A stretch of 64,000 nucleotides of DNA from CBFFRJ01 sp963530515 (GTDB lineage: Bacteria; Pseudomonadota; Gammaproteobacteria; Enterobacterales; Enterobacteriaceae), in NCBI GenBank assembly GCA_963530515.1, contig CAUSEC010000007.1:1-64000 (forward strand), read 5' to 3'. Under the pieces are notes generated by a model. It saw only the letters and a program-made list of their open reading frames with translations. It did not search any database and was not told where the DNA came from. Made by a program: the position numbers and the translations under genes. How positions within the stretch are numbered: position 1 is the first letter of the stretch; every line of letters begins with the position of its first letter. Shown in pieces: positions 1 to 8,867 of the stretch.

Positions 1-179
1 CCCTGTAAAGCCGCCCTCGCCGCGCATCCATGCGCGTCGCCCCGGCCTTGCGGATTACGCTTCGCCGATTTTCAGCCGGACCCAGTTCTCGCTGCGACTG
101 TTTTATTCTCATTGCGCAGTGTTATCGCTGCAAAACGTAATATTACTTGGGCCCCCCTCAAACCATAACCCCGCCTCAT

Positions 180-1652
180 TTAACGTGTGACGTGAACCTC
201 CGGCGTCGAATGGCTGATAAACCGCCCGCCTGAGGCGCGTTCAAGCTGTGCAGCCAGTTGCAGTAACAGGCCGTCGTTACCCTGGCGGGTCTGGAAATGC
301 ATCCCCAGCGGCAGGCCGGATTCCTGCCAGGCCAGCGGCAGCGAGATGCCTGGTGTGCCGGTCAGACTGGCGAGTGGGGTGTAGGAAAAAATATCCCATA
401 GCGAATAAAACCAGTTCATCACGTCCGGGTTGTCGCTAAGCGTCAGATACTTTTTCTCGCCGAGCAGCGGGGTGGGTTTGGAGAAGGTCGGGGTTAAGAT
501 CAGATCCCACGACTGGAAGAATTGCCCGAGACTGCGTGAGATCCGGTTGAAGGCATCCTGCATCTTCCAGCGCTCGCTGTAAGACATATCAATCCCTTTA
601 CGCCAGATGCGGATGTTAATCGGCTCAATCAAATCTTGCGGCGGGGTGGTGAGCTGGTTTTTTTCCAGCAGTCGCTGAATAAACTGCGCAAAGTTGCTGA
701 TATAACAGGTGGTCTGCGCGGCGAAGGCTTCCTCGAAGTTAATCTCCGGCGTAACCCACTCCACCTGATGACCCATTTCTTCCAGCAAACGCACGGTTTT
801 CTCCAGCTCGCTGACGATGTGCGGCGTTGAGCGATATTCTCCCCACTCATGTGAGACGGCGATGCGCAGCGGCACCGGGTCGCGGGTGATCATGTCGCAG
901 CAGCTTTCTTCCGGTTGCCAGTAAGGCATAAATTCACCCGGCGCGCCGCCCCGGCAGCTGTCAACGAACAGGGCGGTGTCGCGCACGCTTCGGCTCACAC
1001 AACCCTGGGTGGAGACATAACCGGAGATGTCCGACAGCGCCGGGCCAATGGAGAATACGCCCCGACTGCTTTTAAGGCCAATCAGACCGTTTGAGCCTGC
1101 GGGAATACGAATCGAGCCGCCGCCGTCGGTGGCATGGGCGAGGGGAAGGATCCCGGCGGCCACCGAGGCGCATGCCCCCGCCGACGACCCAAAGGTGGTG
1201 TAGTCGGTGTTCCACGGGCTGCGGGTGACGTAGATATCCGGGTTTTCCGCGGAACCGCACACGCCGAACTCTGGGGTGGCTGAACGACCAATGATGTTCA
1301 GGCCGGCCTTGCGGATCTGGCTTGTCAGGAACGCATCTTCGCTCGGGCGATTTCCGTGCATGAATTTTGAACCCTGCTCCTGAAGCCGATTTTTCACCCC
1401 CGGCCCCAAATCTTTCATCAGAAACGGCACCCCTTGAAAGGCTCCGTTGAGATTTGTGCCGTCGGTTTGCGGGGCGGCGAGCGCATCGTCGAACAGTTCC
1501 ACGACCGCGCTAATTTGTGGGTTGATTTTAAGTGTTGCCGCCCCGGCCTGTTGCGCCAGTTCGGTTGCGGTCACATCGCCGCGTTTCACCATCTCCGCCA
1601 GCGCCGTGGCGTCACAGTTTGCCCATTCCTGCCAGCTCATCACCGTTTTCAT
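180..1652 (-). CDS. Amidase (amidase-signature family)
   Basis: A 490-residue amidase-signature hydrolase, which cleaves carboxamide C-N bonds with a Ser-cisSer-Lys triad. The triad can be read: Lys80 in FLMKDL, the cis-Ser in the FGSSAG loop near residue 156, and the nucleophile Ser180 in DGGGSIRIPAG. No signal peptide is seen, so it is probably cytoplasmic. It is translated after the MHS-family transporter, whose stop overlaps this start by 4 bases (ATGA), so the two form an uptake-plus-hydrolysis operon. The creatinase-like gene across the LysR regulator suggests a shared C-N bond substrate pathway; that is inference. The substrate is unknown. It is a stand-alone amidase, since no GatB or GatC partner is present. 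Confidence 0.88.
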   Translation of the reverse strand: MKTVMSWQEWANCDATALAEMVKRGDVTATELAQQAGAATLKINPQISAVVELFDDALAAPQTDGTNLNGAFQGVPFLMKDLGPGVKNRLQEQGSKFMHGNRPSEDAFLTSQIRKAGLNIIGRSATPEFGVCGSAENPDIYVTRSPWNTDYTTFGSSAGACASVAAGILPLAHATDGGGSIRIPAGSNGLIGLKSSRGVFSIGPALSDISGYVSTQGCVSRSVRDTALFVDSCRGGAPGEFMPYWQPEESCCDMITRDPVPLRIAVSHEWGEYRSTPHIVSELEKTVRLLEEMGHQVEWVTPEINFEEAFAAQTTCYISNFAQFIQRLLEKNQLTTPPQDLIEPINIRIWRKGIDMSYSERWKMQDAFNRISRSLGQFFQSWDLILTPTFSKPTPLLGEKKYLTLSDNPDVMNWFYSLWDIFSYTPLASLTGTPGISLPLAWQESGLPLGMHFQTRQGNDGLLLQLAAQLERASGGRFISHSTPEVHVTR

Positions 1653-2995
1653 TGTGATTTCTCCTTCGCAAAGTGGATGGCATCCGTGTTTAAGGTCGCC
1701 CGGCGTCGACTGTGGTGAGGGCGGCGCTCTTTAAGCATCAACGTCGATACCAGACAGAGAATGTTGGCGGCTATCAGGTAATAGCCGGGGGATACCGGGT
1801 CGCCGGTCCATTTAATCAGCCACGAGAAGACAATTTGCGCCGTGCCGCCAAACAGAGTGATGCCAAACGCGAAGGCGATGGAAAAGCCGGTTGAGCGAAT
1901 GTAACGCGGGAAGTTTTCGCACAACACCACCAGCACGCCGGAGCCACTGATGCATTGCAGGGCGGCGAACACGGTGATCACGGCGAAGAAAACGCCTTCG
2001 GTACGCCAGCTATTGATCATCTCAAGGCCGGGTAACAGCAACAGCAGCAGGATCACGCGCGGGGCAATGATGGTCATTTTTCGCCCGAACTTATCCGCCA
2101 TCCAGCCGCCAACCAACGAGAAAACCACCACGCACACGCCAATCAAAATCGTTGAAGCCATCGCCGTGCCGGGGGCGAACTGTAATTCTTTCAGCGCGTA
2201 GGTGGTCATGTAGTTGAGGAAGTACTGGGTAATGGTGCTCCCCGACAGAATAAAAATGCCGACCAGCACCAGCCCGCGGTAGTTTTTTATCACTTCACCC
2301 AGCAGGCTGCCGGTGGATTCCGAGGCCGCCTTGTTTTCGCTGGTGAAGGTTTCGTTCAGGTTACGACGCAGGTAAATGGCGATCGGCAGGATAAGCAATC
2401 CGAAGGCGAAGGGCACGCGCCAGCCCCAGGAGGCAAGTTGCTCCGGCGTCAGGAAGACGGTGAGTGTGTAGCCAATCACCCCTGCGCTGATGCCCGCCAG
2501 CCCCTGGGCCACAATCTGCCAGCTACAGAAAAATGCCCGCTTACCCTCCGGTGCCGCCTCCATAATAAAAGTGGTGGCCGGACCCGCTTCACCTCCCCAG
2601 GCCAGCCCTTGCAGCATGCGCACAATCACCAGCAGGATGGGGGCCGCCATGCCGATGGTTTCATATCCCGGCAGGAAGACCAGCCCGCCAGTGCCGATGG
2701 TCATAAAGACCATGGTCAGCAGCATGGCAGGTTTGCGTCCCGCACGGTCGGCATAGCTGCCAATAAATATGGCGCCAAGAGGACGCACAATAAAGCCAAT
2801 ACCAAACACCGATACCGATAATAAAAGACTGGTGAACGGATTATCTGACGGGAAGAAAATGTTACCGATCATCACGGCAAAGGTGGCATAAGCACTAAAA
2901 TCAAAAAATTCAACCGCCGCACCGAGTACGACAGCCAATACTTCTTTGCGCGACGCTTTGGGTTGAGAGGCGCTGTGACTTATCTCAGTTGTCAT
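1649..2995 (-). CDS. MFS transporter, metabolite:H+ symporter (MHS/ShiA-ProP type)
   Basis: A 448-residue inner-membrane transporter with about 12 hydrophobic segments. The start FFDFSAYATFAVMIGNIFF and the loop DRAGRKPAMLL are typical of the metabolite:H+ symporter group (ShiA, ProP, citrate and alpha-ketoglutarate carriers). The second cytoplasmic loop repeats the pattern as DKFGRKMTII. It overlaps the amidase start by 4 bases, so it probably imports the amidase substrate or a related acid or amide. It is divergent from the LysR gene across 476 bases, the usual arrangement for a LysR-controlled catabolic operon. The exact substrate cannot be read from the sequence. Confidence 0.88.
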   Translation of the reverse strand: MTTEISHSASQPKASRKEVLAVVLGAAVEFFDFSAYATFAVMIGNIFFPSDNPFTSLLLSVSVFGIGFIVRPLGAIFIGSYADRAGRKPAMLLTMVFMTIGTGGLVFLPGYETIGMAAPILLVIVRMLQGLAWGGEAGPATTFIMEAAPEGKRAFFCSWQIVAQGLAGISAGVIGYTLTVFLTPEQLASWGWRVPFAFGLLILPIAIYLRRNLNETFTSENKAASESTGSLLGEVIKNYRGLVLVGIFILSGSTITQYFLNYMTTYALKELQFAPGTAMASTILIGVCVVVFSLVGGWMADKFGRKMTIIAPRVILLLLLLPGLEMINSWRTEGVFFAVITVFAALQCISGSGVLVVLCENFPRYIRSTGFSIAFAFGITLFGGTAQIVFSWLIKWTGDPVSPGYYLIAANILCLVSTLMLKERRPHHSRRRATLNTDAIHFAKEKSQ

Positions 2996-3471
2996 CGTTA
3001 GGTCATCCTCAATGTATTCAGACGTGGTGAAACGTGAAAGACATTGCAGAGATATAGCAAGCAGCAGACCGGCTCACTATCACCATTTCGCAGGAGCAGT
3101 GTTTAAAAAATGTAAGCACTGGAATTCAACAAAGCGAATAAGAAAATAATATGAATATATTTAATGCATTGTTTTTATTGAGTAAATTTGGTTTTCCTGA
3201 TGCTTGCGGTAATTTATAGAAGATAACGCAGCAGAGGGAGTGCACTTAAAATGTGCTTTGCAGTAGTTATCGAACGCGGGGTATTTCGCCCAGAAGCCCC
3301 TTATTACGCCTGCTATCGATGAATACACAGACGGGCTTATCTCGCTATGCACATAAATGGCGCAGGCTGCTTTGAAATTGTGCAGAAAATACCCGCACTG
3401 TCGCCTTGTTGATAATAATGCGGCCCTGTTGCAGATTAAATTCATCAGGGCCGGATATAACAGGAGGACAG
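2996..3471. promoter_or_regulatory. Divergent intergenic region between MHS transporter and LysR gene
   Basis: This is a 476-base AT-rich stretch between two divergent genes, so it should hold both promoters and the LysR operator. A weak dyad, AGTG with CACT about 15 bases apart, lies near 3099-3117, but I cannot pick out a convincing T-N11-A operator by eye. A 94-codon open frame on the minus strand (3161-3445) has no ribosome site or recognisable domain, and I do not call it. Confidence 0.4.
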
Positions 3472-4380
3472 ATGCAATTACGTGCGCTGAAATATTTTAG
3501 CCAGGTCGCCAAATCGTCTTCTTTTCGCGATGCCGCTGAAAAACTCTTTGTCGCACCTGGTGCGGTCACCCGGCAGGTCGATCTTCTGGAACACTATTAT
3601 GGCGCGGCGCTCATTGAGCGTGGGCCGCGCGGCATTAAGCTCACCCGCGAAGGGGAGTTTCTGGCTCAGGCCGTGGACGCTACCCTGCGGGAGCTGGAGT
3701 CGGTCAAAACCCGAATCGCCTCCAGCCAGAGCGTGGTGTCCGGCACGGTAAAAATCTGCGCCGCCGAAAGTCTGATTGGGCTTTTTATCGCGCCGGTGAT
3801 TGAGGCGTTTGGGCGGCTCCACCCTGGCGTTGCCTTTGAAATCGATACCGGCAGTGCGCCACACATTGCTGAACAGCTGATTGCCGGGCAGGCGGATCTC
3901 GCGCTTGCCTTTTACACACCGGTCAGCGCGGAGATTCAGGTAACCCACAGCTGTCAGCTTGAGCATAAAGTGTTGATGGCGGCCCATCACCCGCTGGCCG
4001 GAAAACGCCAGCTCACGTTAAAAGAGATTGCCGCCCATCCCATTGCCATTCCCCCGGCCAATTATGCCGTGCGCCAGCTACTGGAATCGGCTGCCCGCCG
4101 GGAAGGGGTACATTTTGATATGCGCTTTATTACCAGCTCCATGGAAGTGCAAAAAACGCTGGCGCTACAGGGGCAAACGCTCCTGATCCTGCCGCAGCTC
4201 AATGTGAGCGACGTGGATGCAACGCCGCTGTTCGTTGCTGTGCCATTGGCCGACCCGCTGATGGGAAAGGTAAAAGTGGACGTTTGTTTGCCGCGCCAGC
4301 GCACGCTCTCCATGGCCACGCGTCTGTTTCATGAACTGCTGGTTCAGCGGATTGAGGGGCAGAACACACTCACGCGCTAA
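3472..4380 (+). CDS. LysR-family transcriptional regulator
   Basis: A 302-residue LysR-type regulator. The N-terminal winged helix-turn-helix (residues 1-60) reads LRALKYFSQVAKSSSFRDAA, then GAVTRQVDLLE. A periplasmic-binding-like effector domain follows from about residue 90. I place the start at 3472, not at the upstream in-frame ATG at 3406, because a strong AGGAGG lies at 3462-3467, five bases before it, and the protein then begins directly at the HTH as usual for the family. It is divergent from the transporter-amidase operon and 62 bases before the M24 gene, so it may control both sides. Confidence 0.88.
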   Translation: MQLRALKYFSQVAKSSSFRDAAEKLFVAPGAVTRQVDLLEHYYGAALIERGPRGIKLTREGEFLAQAVDATLRELESVKTRIASSQSVVSGTVKICAAESLIGLFIAPVIEAFGRLHPGVAFEIDTGSAPHIAEQLIAGQADLALAFYTPVSAEIQVTHSCQLEHKVLMAAHHPLAGKRQLTLKEIAAHPIAIPPANYAVRQLLESAARREGVHFDMRFITSSMEVQKTLALQGQTLLILPQLNVSDVDATPLFVAVPLADPLMGKVKVDVCLPRQRTLSMATRLFHELLVQRIEGQNTLTR

Positions 4381-4442
4381 AGCCATAGGGCAACAGTAAG
4401 CGGATCCGCTATGCTTTTGGGGTCTTCATAAGGAATGAAACT

Positions 4443-5831
4443 ATGACAACCGCAAAGCGTTACCGATTACAGAACATTCCCGCTCCCCAAACCTATAAAA
4501 ATATTGCTTCTCCTGTTCTGCCTGACGCAACCCTTGCCCGCCGGTTGCAGAATGTCCTGCATGCTATGAAACAGGCCGGGCTTGCGCATCTTGTGGTTTA
4601 TGCCGACAAAGAGCACGGCGGCAATTTTGAATATCTCGCCGGATTTATCCCGCGTTTTGAAGAAGCCCTGCTGGTGGTGAATCGCGATGGCGAACTGAGC
4701 TACATCATGGGCAATGAAAACCTCAAGCTCGTTCCCCATGCCCGTAACCCCGGTCAATGCCTGCATTCTCCCTTGTTTTCACTGCCCAATCAGCCAATGG
4801 ATAACGACACCCCGCTGGAGACGCTGTTGTCATCCTGCGGGATTTCCGCCGACGGTAAAACGGGCGTGGTGGGGTGGAAGCTCTTTACCCGCCGCCCGGA
4901 ATTGTTTGATGTGCCTGCGTTTATCCTTGATGCCATCACTTTGGCGGCAGGTGGGCGGGAAAACCGGGTTAACGCTACCGGACTGTTCATCTCCCCGGAG
5001 CAGGGCGTGCGCGTGCGCAATTCAGCCAGCGAAATGGCCTTTTATGAATATGGCGCAAATCTGGCATCAACCCAGGTACTTGACGCCCTCAATGCCATTG
5101 AACCGGGCAAAAGTGAAAAGGCCATCGGGCAGCATCTGGCGGGGGATGGTCAACCCAATAACGTGGTGATGATTGCCGCCACCGGGGATCGTTTCGCCCA
5201 TGCCGGACTTTACCCGAGCGACAAAACCGTGGCCCGTGGCGATAAGTTCTCCCTGACCGTGGGGTACAAAGGCGGGTTGACCAGCCGTTCGGCTTATGTG
5301 GTCGCCGATGAGCACGAGCTGCCGGATTCCGTTGCCGATTACCTCGACCGGGTGGCAATACCCTATTACCACACGGTGGTGAGCTGGCTTGAATTCATTC
5401 GACCCGGCGTGACCGGCGGCGAGGTATATCGCCTGGTCGAGTCGGTGTTGCCGAAAGCCGTGTATCACTGGCACCTTAACCCTGGCCATTTTGTGGCGGA
5501 TGAGGAGTGGCTGAGTTCGCCCATTTTTGCGGATTCCGGCATCGCGTTACAAAGCGGCATGTTGCTGCAAATCGATATTATTCCCTCCGTGCCGGGGTAC
5601 GGTGGCAGCAGCATTGAGGACACCATTGGGCTTGCCGATGCCGCGTTGCGCGCGGAGCTGGCAGCGGAGTATCCCGACGTTTGGGCGCGCATGCAGGCGC
5701 GGCGAAAGTACGTGACCGACACGCTGAACATCAGGCTGCCAGAAGAGGTGATTCTGCTGTCTAATACCGTGGGGTATTTGCGACCATTCCTGCTGGATAA
5801 ACACCGCGCGCTGGTCAAGGCGTCATCGTGA
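4443..5831 (+). CDS. M24-family (pita-bread fold) hydrolase, creatinase-like
   Basis: A 462-residue protein with an N-terminal creatinase-type domain (about 35-200) and a C-terminal pita-bread domain (about 205-445). Xaa-Pro peptidases carry two metal-binding Asp residues where this protein reads GDKFSLTVGYKGGLTSRS, and neither Asp is present. The segment resembles the metal-free creatinase pattern (GD-x-LSLN-x-GYY). The His in LNPGHFVADEEW and the Glu in SSIEDTIGL remain. I infer a metal-independent C-N hydrolase of the creatinase kind over a true aminopeptidase. It lies between the LysR regulator and the sheath gene, and an amidase sits across the regulator. The start is supported by AAGGA at 4430-4434. 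Confidence 0.75.
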   Translation: MTTAKRYRLQNIPAPQTYKNIASPVLPDATLARRLQNVLHAMKQAGLAHLVVYADKEHGGNFEYLAGFIPRFEEALLVVNRDGELSYIMGNENLKLVPHARNPGQCLHSPLFSLPNQPMDNDTPLETLLSSCGISADGKTGVVGWKLFTRRPELFDVPAFILDAITLAAGGRENRVNATGLFISPEQGVRVRNSASEMAFYEYGANLASTQVLDALNAIEPGKSEKAIGQHLAGDGQPNNVVMIAATGDRFAHAGLYPSDKTVARGDKFSLTVGYKGGLTSRSAYVVADEHELPDSVADYLDRVAIPYYHTVVSWLEFIRPGVTGGEVYRLVESVLPKAVYHWHLNPGHFVADEEWLSSPIFADSGIALQSGMLLQIDIIPSVPGYGGSSIEDTIGLADAALRAELAAEYPDVWARMQARRKYVTDTLNIRLPEEVILLSNTVGYLRPFLLDKHRALVKASS

Positions 5832-5870
5832 CCTTCGATTTCATGTCATGAAAAAAAGGACAACATCACT

Positions 5871-7442
5871 ATGCTCACTTCCAGTCGCAACTCACCGGGC
5901 GTATATATCAATGAACCGGATGGTTTTCCGAACTCAGTGATGCCCGTTGCCACTGCCGTTCCGGCATTCATTGGTTACACCGTCCAGGCGGAATATCAGG
6001 GTAAATCCTGTCTTAATCAGGCGCAGAAAATTAGCTCCTTTGCCGATTTTCAGGCGAGGTACATGTTGCCCAATCCTCCCGCACCTGCCGACCCGGCAAC
6101 CCAGTACAATCCCCAGTACTATCTGGTGGCGCAAACCACGCCGGCCACCAGAGGGGCGGCGATAACACTCAACGGTACGCAATACGCTATCGTGCCTGAT
6201 CCCAATACCCTTTATTACCTCTATAACAGCGTTCGTCTGTTCTACCTTAACGGTGGAGGGGAGGCGTATATCGTGTCGGTGGGGACCTACGGCAGTGCCA
6301 GCGGTCATCCGGGCGAGGTGGGGGCGCAAACCGTCAATCCGAACGTGCAACTCGCGGATTTGCAACGTGGCCTGGCGCTGCTGCAAAACGAGTCTGAGCC
6401 CACGCTTTACGTTTGCCCGGATGCGGTGCTGCTCTCACCGGAAGAAAACAGCACCCTGATGCAAAACATGTTGCAGCAGGCTTCGCAGAAGCAAAGCGCG
6501 GTATGCCTGTTCGATATCATTGGCGGGGAGGCACCCGATCCCGTCATGTACGTTAACGACATTGAGACTTTCCGCGACTGCGTTGGCGTGAACGGCCTGG
6601 ATTATGGTGCCGCCTATTATCCGTTTATCGGCACCCGTGTTATGCAGGCCAGTGAACTCAACTTCACAAATCTCTTTGGCGGCGACAGGGCTAAACTGGC
6701 GGCGTTAATTAATCCGCCTTCTGCATTCAATCCGACAGTGGCAACCCTTCTGGCGCAGGCGCCAGACGGCGCATTGCCCCTCTCGCAGCTCAATCTCGCG
6801 CTAACGCTCGCCTCAGAACCCTACGCCCAACTCTTTAATTGTGTTCTGGCCTGCGCCAATATGCTGCCCACCGGCGGGGCGATGGCGGGGGTATACGCCA
6901 CCAACGACAGTCTGAACGGTGTCTGGCACTCCCCGGCGAATACCGGCATCGTGGATGCGGTCAGTTTGCCGATGAATATTTCGGATACGCAACAAGCTAA
7001 TCTCTTCATGGGAGTGACATCGGGCATATCAATCAATGCGTTACGCATTTTTCCTGGGCGGGGCATCTTGATTTGGGGGGCGAGAACCCTGGACGGGAAC
7101 AGCCAGGACTGGCGCTATATTGCCATTCGCCGCACCCTTATTTTTCTTGAACAGTCCATCAAAGTGGCCGTTCGTGGCTATGCTTTTGAACCGAATACCA
7201 GCAACACCTGGGCCACCGTGCGCAGCGTCATCAGCAACTTTTTATTTAATATGTGGAAGCAAGGCGCGCTGCAGGGCGCAACACCCGGCGATGCTTTTCA
7301 GGTCTCCTGCGGTCTGGGAGAAACAATGACGGGCGAAGATATTTTGAATGATTTCATGAATGTGACGGTGAAAGTGGCTGTTATACGACCGGCAGAATTC
7401 ATCGCCATTTCGCTGCAACAGAAGATGGCGGTATCAGGTTAA
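5871..7442 (+). CDS. Contractile-tail sheath protein, solitary (phage/eCIS type)
   Basis: A 523-residue protein that reads as a contractile-tail sheath subunit. The N-terminus has SPGVYINE followed by VATAVPAFIGYT, the hallmark of sheath proteins of the Afp/PVC-type extracellular injection systems. The C-terminus has FNMWKQGALQG and the VKVAVIRPAEFI strand, the handshake region of sheaths. In complete systems many copies polymerise around a tube and contract. No tube, baseplate, spike, AAA ATPase or terminator protein lies near it; the neighbours are a creatinase-like protein and a beta-propeller. It is either a relic of a lost particle or a repurposed protein. The ORF is intact, starts 40 bases after the M24 stop and is probably co-transcribed with it. 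AAGGA at 5856-5860 could serve as its ribosome site. Confidence 0.8.
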   Translation: MLTSSRNSPGVYINEPDGFPNSVMPVATAVPAFIGYTVQAEYQGKSCLNQAQKISSFADFQARYMLPNPPAPADPATQYNPQYYLVAQTTPATRGAAITLNGTQYAIVPDPNTLYYLYNSVRLFYLNGGGEAYIVSVGTYGSASGHPGEVGAQTVNPNVQLADLQRGLALLQNESEPTLYVCPDAVLLSPEENSTLMQNMLQQASQKQSAVCLFDIIGGEAPDPVMYVNDIETFRDCVGVNGLDYGAAYYPFIGTRVMQASELNFTNLFGGDRAKLAALINPPSAFNPTVATLLAQAPDGALPLSQLNLALTLASEPYAQLFNCVLACANMLPTGGAMAGVYATNDSLNGVWHSPANTGIVDAVSLPMNISDTQQANLFMGVTSGISINALRIFPGRGILIWGARTLDGNSQDWRYIAIRRTLIFLEQSIKVAVRGYAFEPNTSNTWATVRSVISNFLFNMWKQGALQGATPGDAFQVSCGLGETMTGEDILNDFMNVTVKVAVIRPAEFIAISLQQKMAVSG

Positions 7443-7488
7443 ACAGGGAGGCAAACATGCGTGAAAATGACTATCAGAGCTGCATGTT

Positions 7489-7526
7489 TCCCCTCACCCT
7501 AACCCTCTCCCCAAAGAGGAGAGGGG
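7489..7526. repeat. Dispersed CCCTCACCCTAACCCTCTCC-type palindromic repeat
   Basis: The stretch opens with the C-rich phrase CCCCTCACCCTAACCC and closes with an 8-bp perfect stem, CCCTCTCC at 7503-7510 and GGAGAGGG at 7518-7525. I recognise this phrase as a repeat dispersed through many enteric and pseudomonad genomes. It lies between the converging sheath and beta-propeller genes, where it could also act as a weak transcription stop, though no T-run follows. Confidence 0.55.
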
Positions 7527-7590
7527 ACTGTCCGTGCTCGTATTATTTTGTGGGGATGCCTCAACCCCGCCGGCGCGGGGAGGCGTGAGA

Positions 7591-8811
7591 TTATTGCTCA
7601 ATCCTGACAATACTTTCCGCTTTGCCCACTTTTTTGGACTCGCCGTCGTTTTTCACCGTCACGTAGAGCGTGCGGGTGTTGTCGTCCAGCGTCAGGCTGT
7701 TCGGGTGAGGCGGCAGGGCCAGTGTTTGCAGCCGCGTTAAGGTTTTTGCATCAAACACCGACAGGGTGCCATCGCCCTTATTAACGCGCACGCCGTTGCG
7801 GTTAGTGACAAACACCCGCTGATTTTTTTCATCCAGCAGCAGACTAATCGGGACCTCGTCGGTTTCCACATTCGCCAGCACGCTGCCATCGTCGGCATTC
7901 AGGGCGAACAGGCGGTGACCGCTGCTGCGGCGAGTGTAATTGTCTTTCAGATGATAGTTGCGGTATTTGTCACGGTCGATGCCCTGATCCACGCCCAGCA
8001 CGCGGTTTCCCTGTGGGTCGTAGACCAGATTCAGCAACTGATCGGCCTGGATTTCCTTCTTGCTGGTCAGCTCAAGGGTATCGGCGTTCACGGTCATCAG
8101 CTGGCCCTGCATGTTTGAAACAAACACCCGGCGGCCTTTCTCATCTATAGCCACGCCCACGGCGTAAAAACCGAAACCAGGAATGATTTTTTCCAGTTTC
8201 TGTTTGCGGGTATCCACCACAAACAGCACGCTGTCGACGCCATAACCCAGCCCTGGCAGGAACAGGCGACCGGTCTGAGCATCAAAGCGCGCCTCGCGCA
8301 CCTTGAACATAAAATCATTGGTTATTTTAAAGCGCTTTAGTTCCGCCAGCATGAAATCCAGCTGCTCGCCGCTCATGCCTGCTTTGCGCCAGGCGGATTC
8401 GATATTGACCTTCTCCTGCAACGCAATGGTTGCCAGGCTCTGGTTGGTGGCGGTATCCACCACGCCCACCGCGCCGTTGAAGCCTTCGGTGAGGTACAAC
8501 CGGTTGTGGCTGTCGTCGAGCGCCACCCCAAAGCCTTTTACCGCCAGCGGAATGGTGGCTTTGATGGCGAGGGTTTTCGGGTCGAGGCGCAGCACGCGGG
8601 AGCGTGTTTCATCTTCCCAGTCGGGAGAGGTGACAAACACGGCCTGTTGCCTGGCGCTCCAGGCCAGTTCAACCAGCGCGGGAGCGACGGAAACGCTGTG
8701 AATATTTTCAGCGTTAATAACGCTTTCAGCCTGAGCCAGTGCAGTGGCAGAAACGGAGGCGGCAACGAACAGCGTTGCCAGCAGGTGAAAAGGGGATGTG
8801 ATGCCGGACAT
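7591..8811 (-). CDS. Periplasmic YVTN/YncE-like beta-propeller protein
   Basis: A 406-residue protein with a signal peptide (residues 1-28, cleaved after SATALAQA). The rest is a chain of beta-propeller repeats with the LYVT / VFVTNRNGV / VFVSN pattern of the YVTN and YncE families. It is translated after the TonB-dependent receptor, with a 56-base gap, so it is the second gene of a probably iron-regulated operon. YncE of E. coli (353 residues) lies next to the receptor YncD/PqqU in a different arrangement; this pair is analogous but neither partner reads as the ortholog. A role in binding or handling the receptor ligand in the periplasm is inference. Confidence 0.82.
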   Translation of the reverse strand: MSGITSPFHLLATLFVAASVSATALAQAESVINAENIHSVSVAPALVELAWSARQQAVFVTSPDWEDETRSRVLRLDPKTLAIKATIPLAVKGFGVALDDSHNRLYLTEGFNGAVGVVDTATNQSLATIALQEKVNIESAWRKAGMSGEQLDFMLAELKRFKITNDFMFKVREARFDAQTGRLFLPGLGYGVDSVLFVVDTRKQKLEKIIPGFGFYAVGVAIDEKGRRVFVSNMQGQLMTVNADTLELTSKKEIQADQLLNLVYDPQGNRVLGVDQGIDRDKYRNYHLKDNYTRRSSGHRLFALNADDGSVLANVETDEVPISLLLDEKNQRVFVTNRNGVRVNKGDGTLSVFDAKTLTRLQTLALPPHPNSLTLDDNTRTLYVTVKNDGESKKVGKAESIVRIEQ

Positions 8812-8867
8812 GCGGTTATCTCCAAAAGCGTGAGGGGGCGCAGCCTGCGCCCCTGTATCAGTGAAGG

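Noticed and set aside
1..162. Open plus-strand frame from the window edge, possible end of an upstream gene
   Set aside because: The translation is Pro/Ala/Arg-rich and looks like noncoding GC-rich sequence; no family features.
3161..3445. 94-codon minus-strand frame in the transporter-LysR gap
   Set aside because: No ribosome site, no signal or domain I can name, and it lies in a region that must hold two promoters and a LysR operator.
5871..7442. A complete prophage or eCIS locus around the sheath gene
   Set aside because: Flanking genes are metabolic and envelope genes; no tube, baseplate, spike, integrase or att-like repeats were seen.
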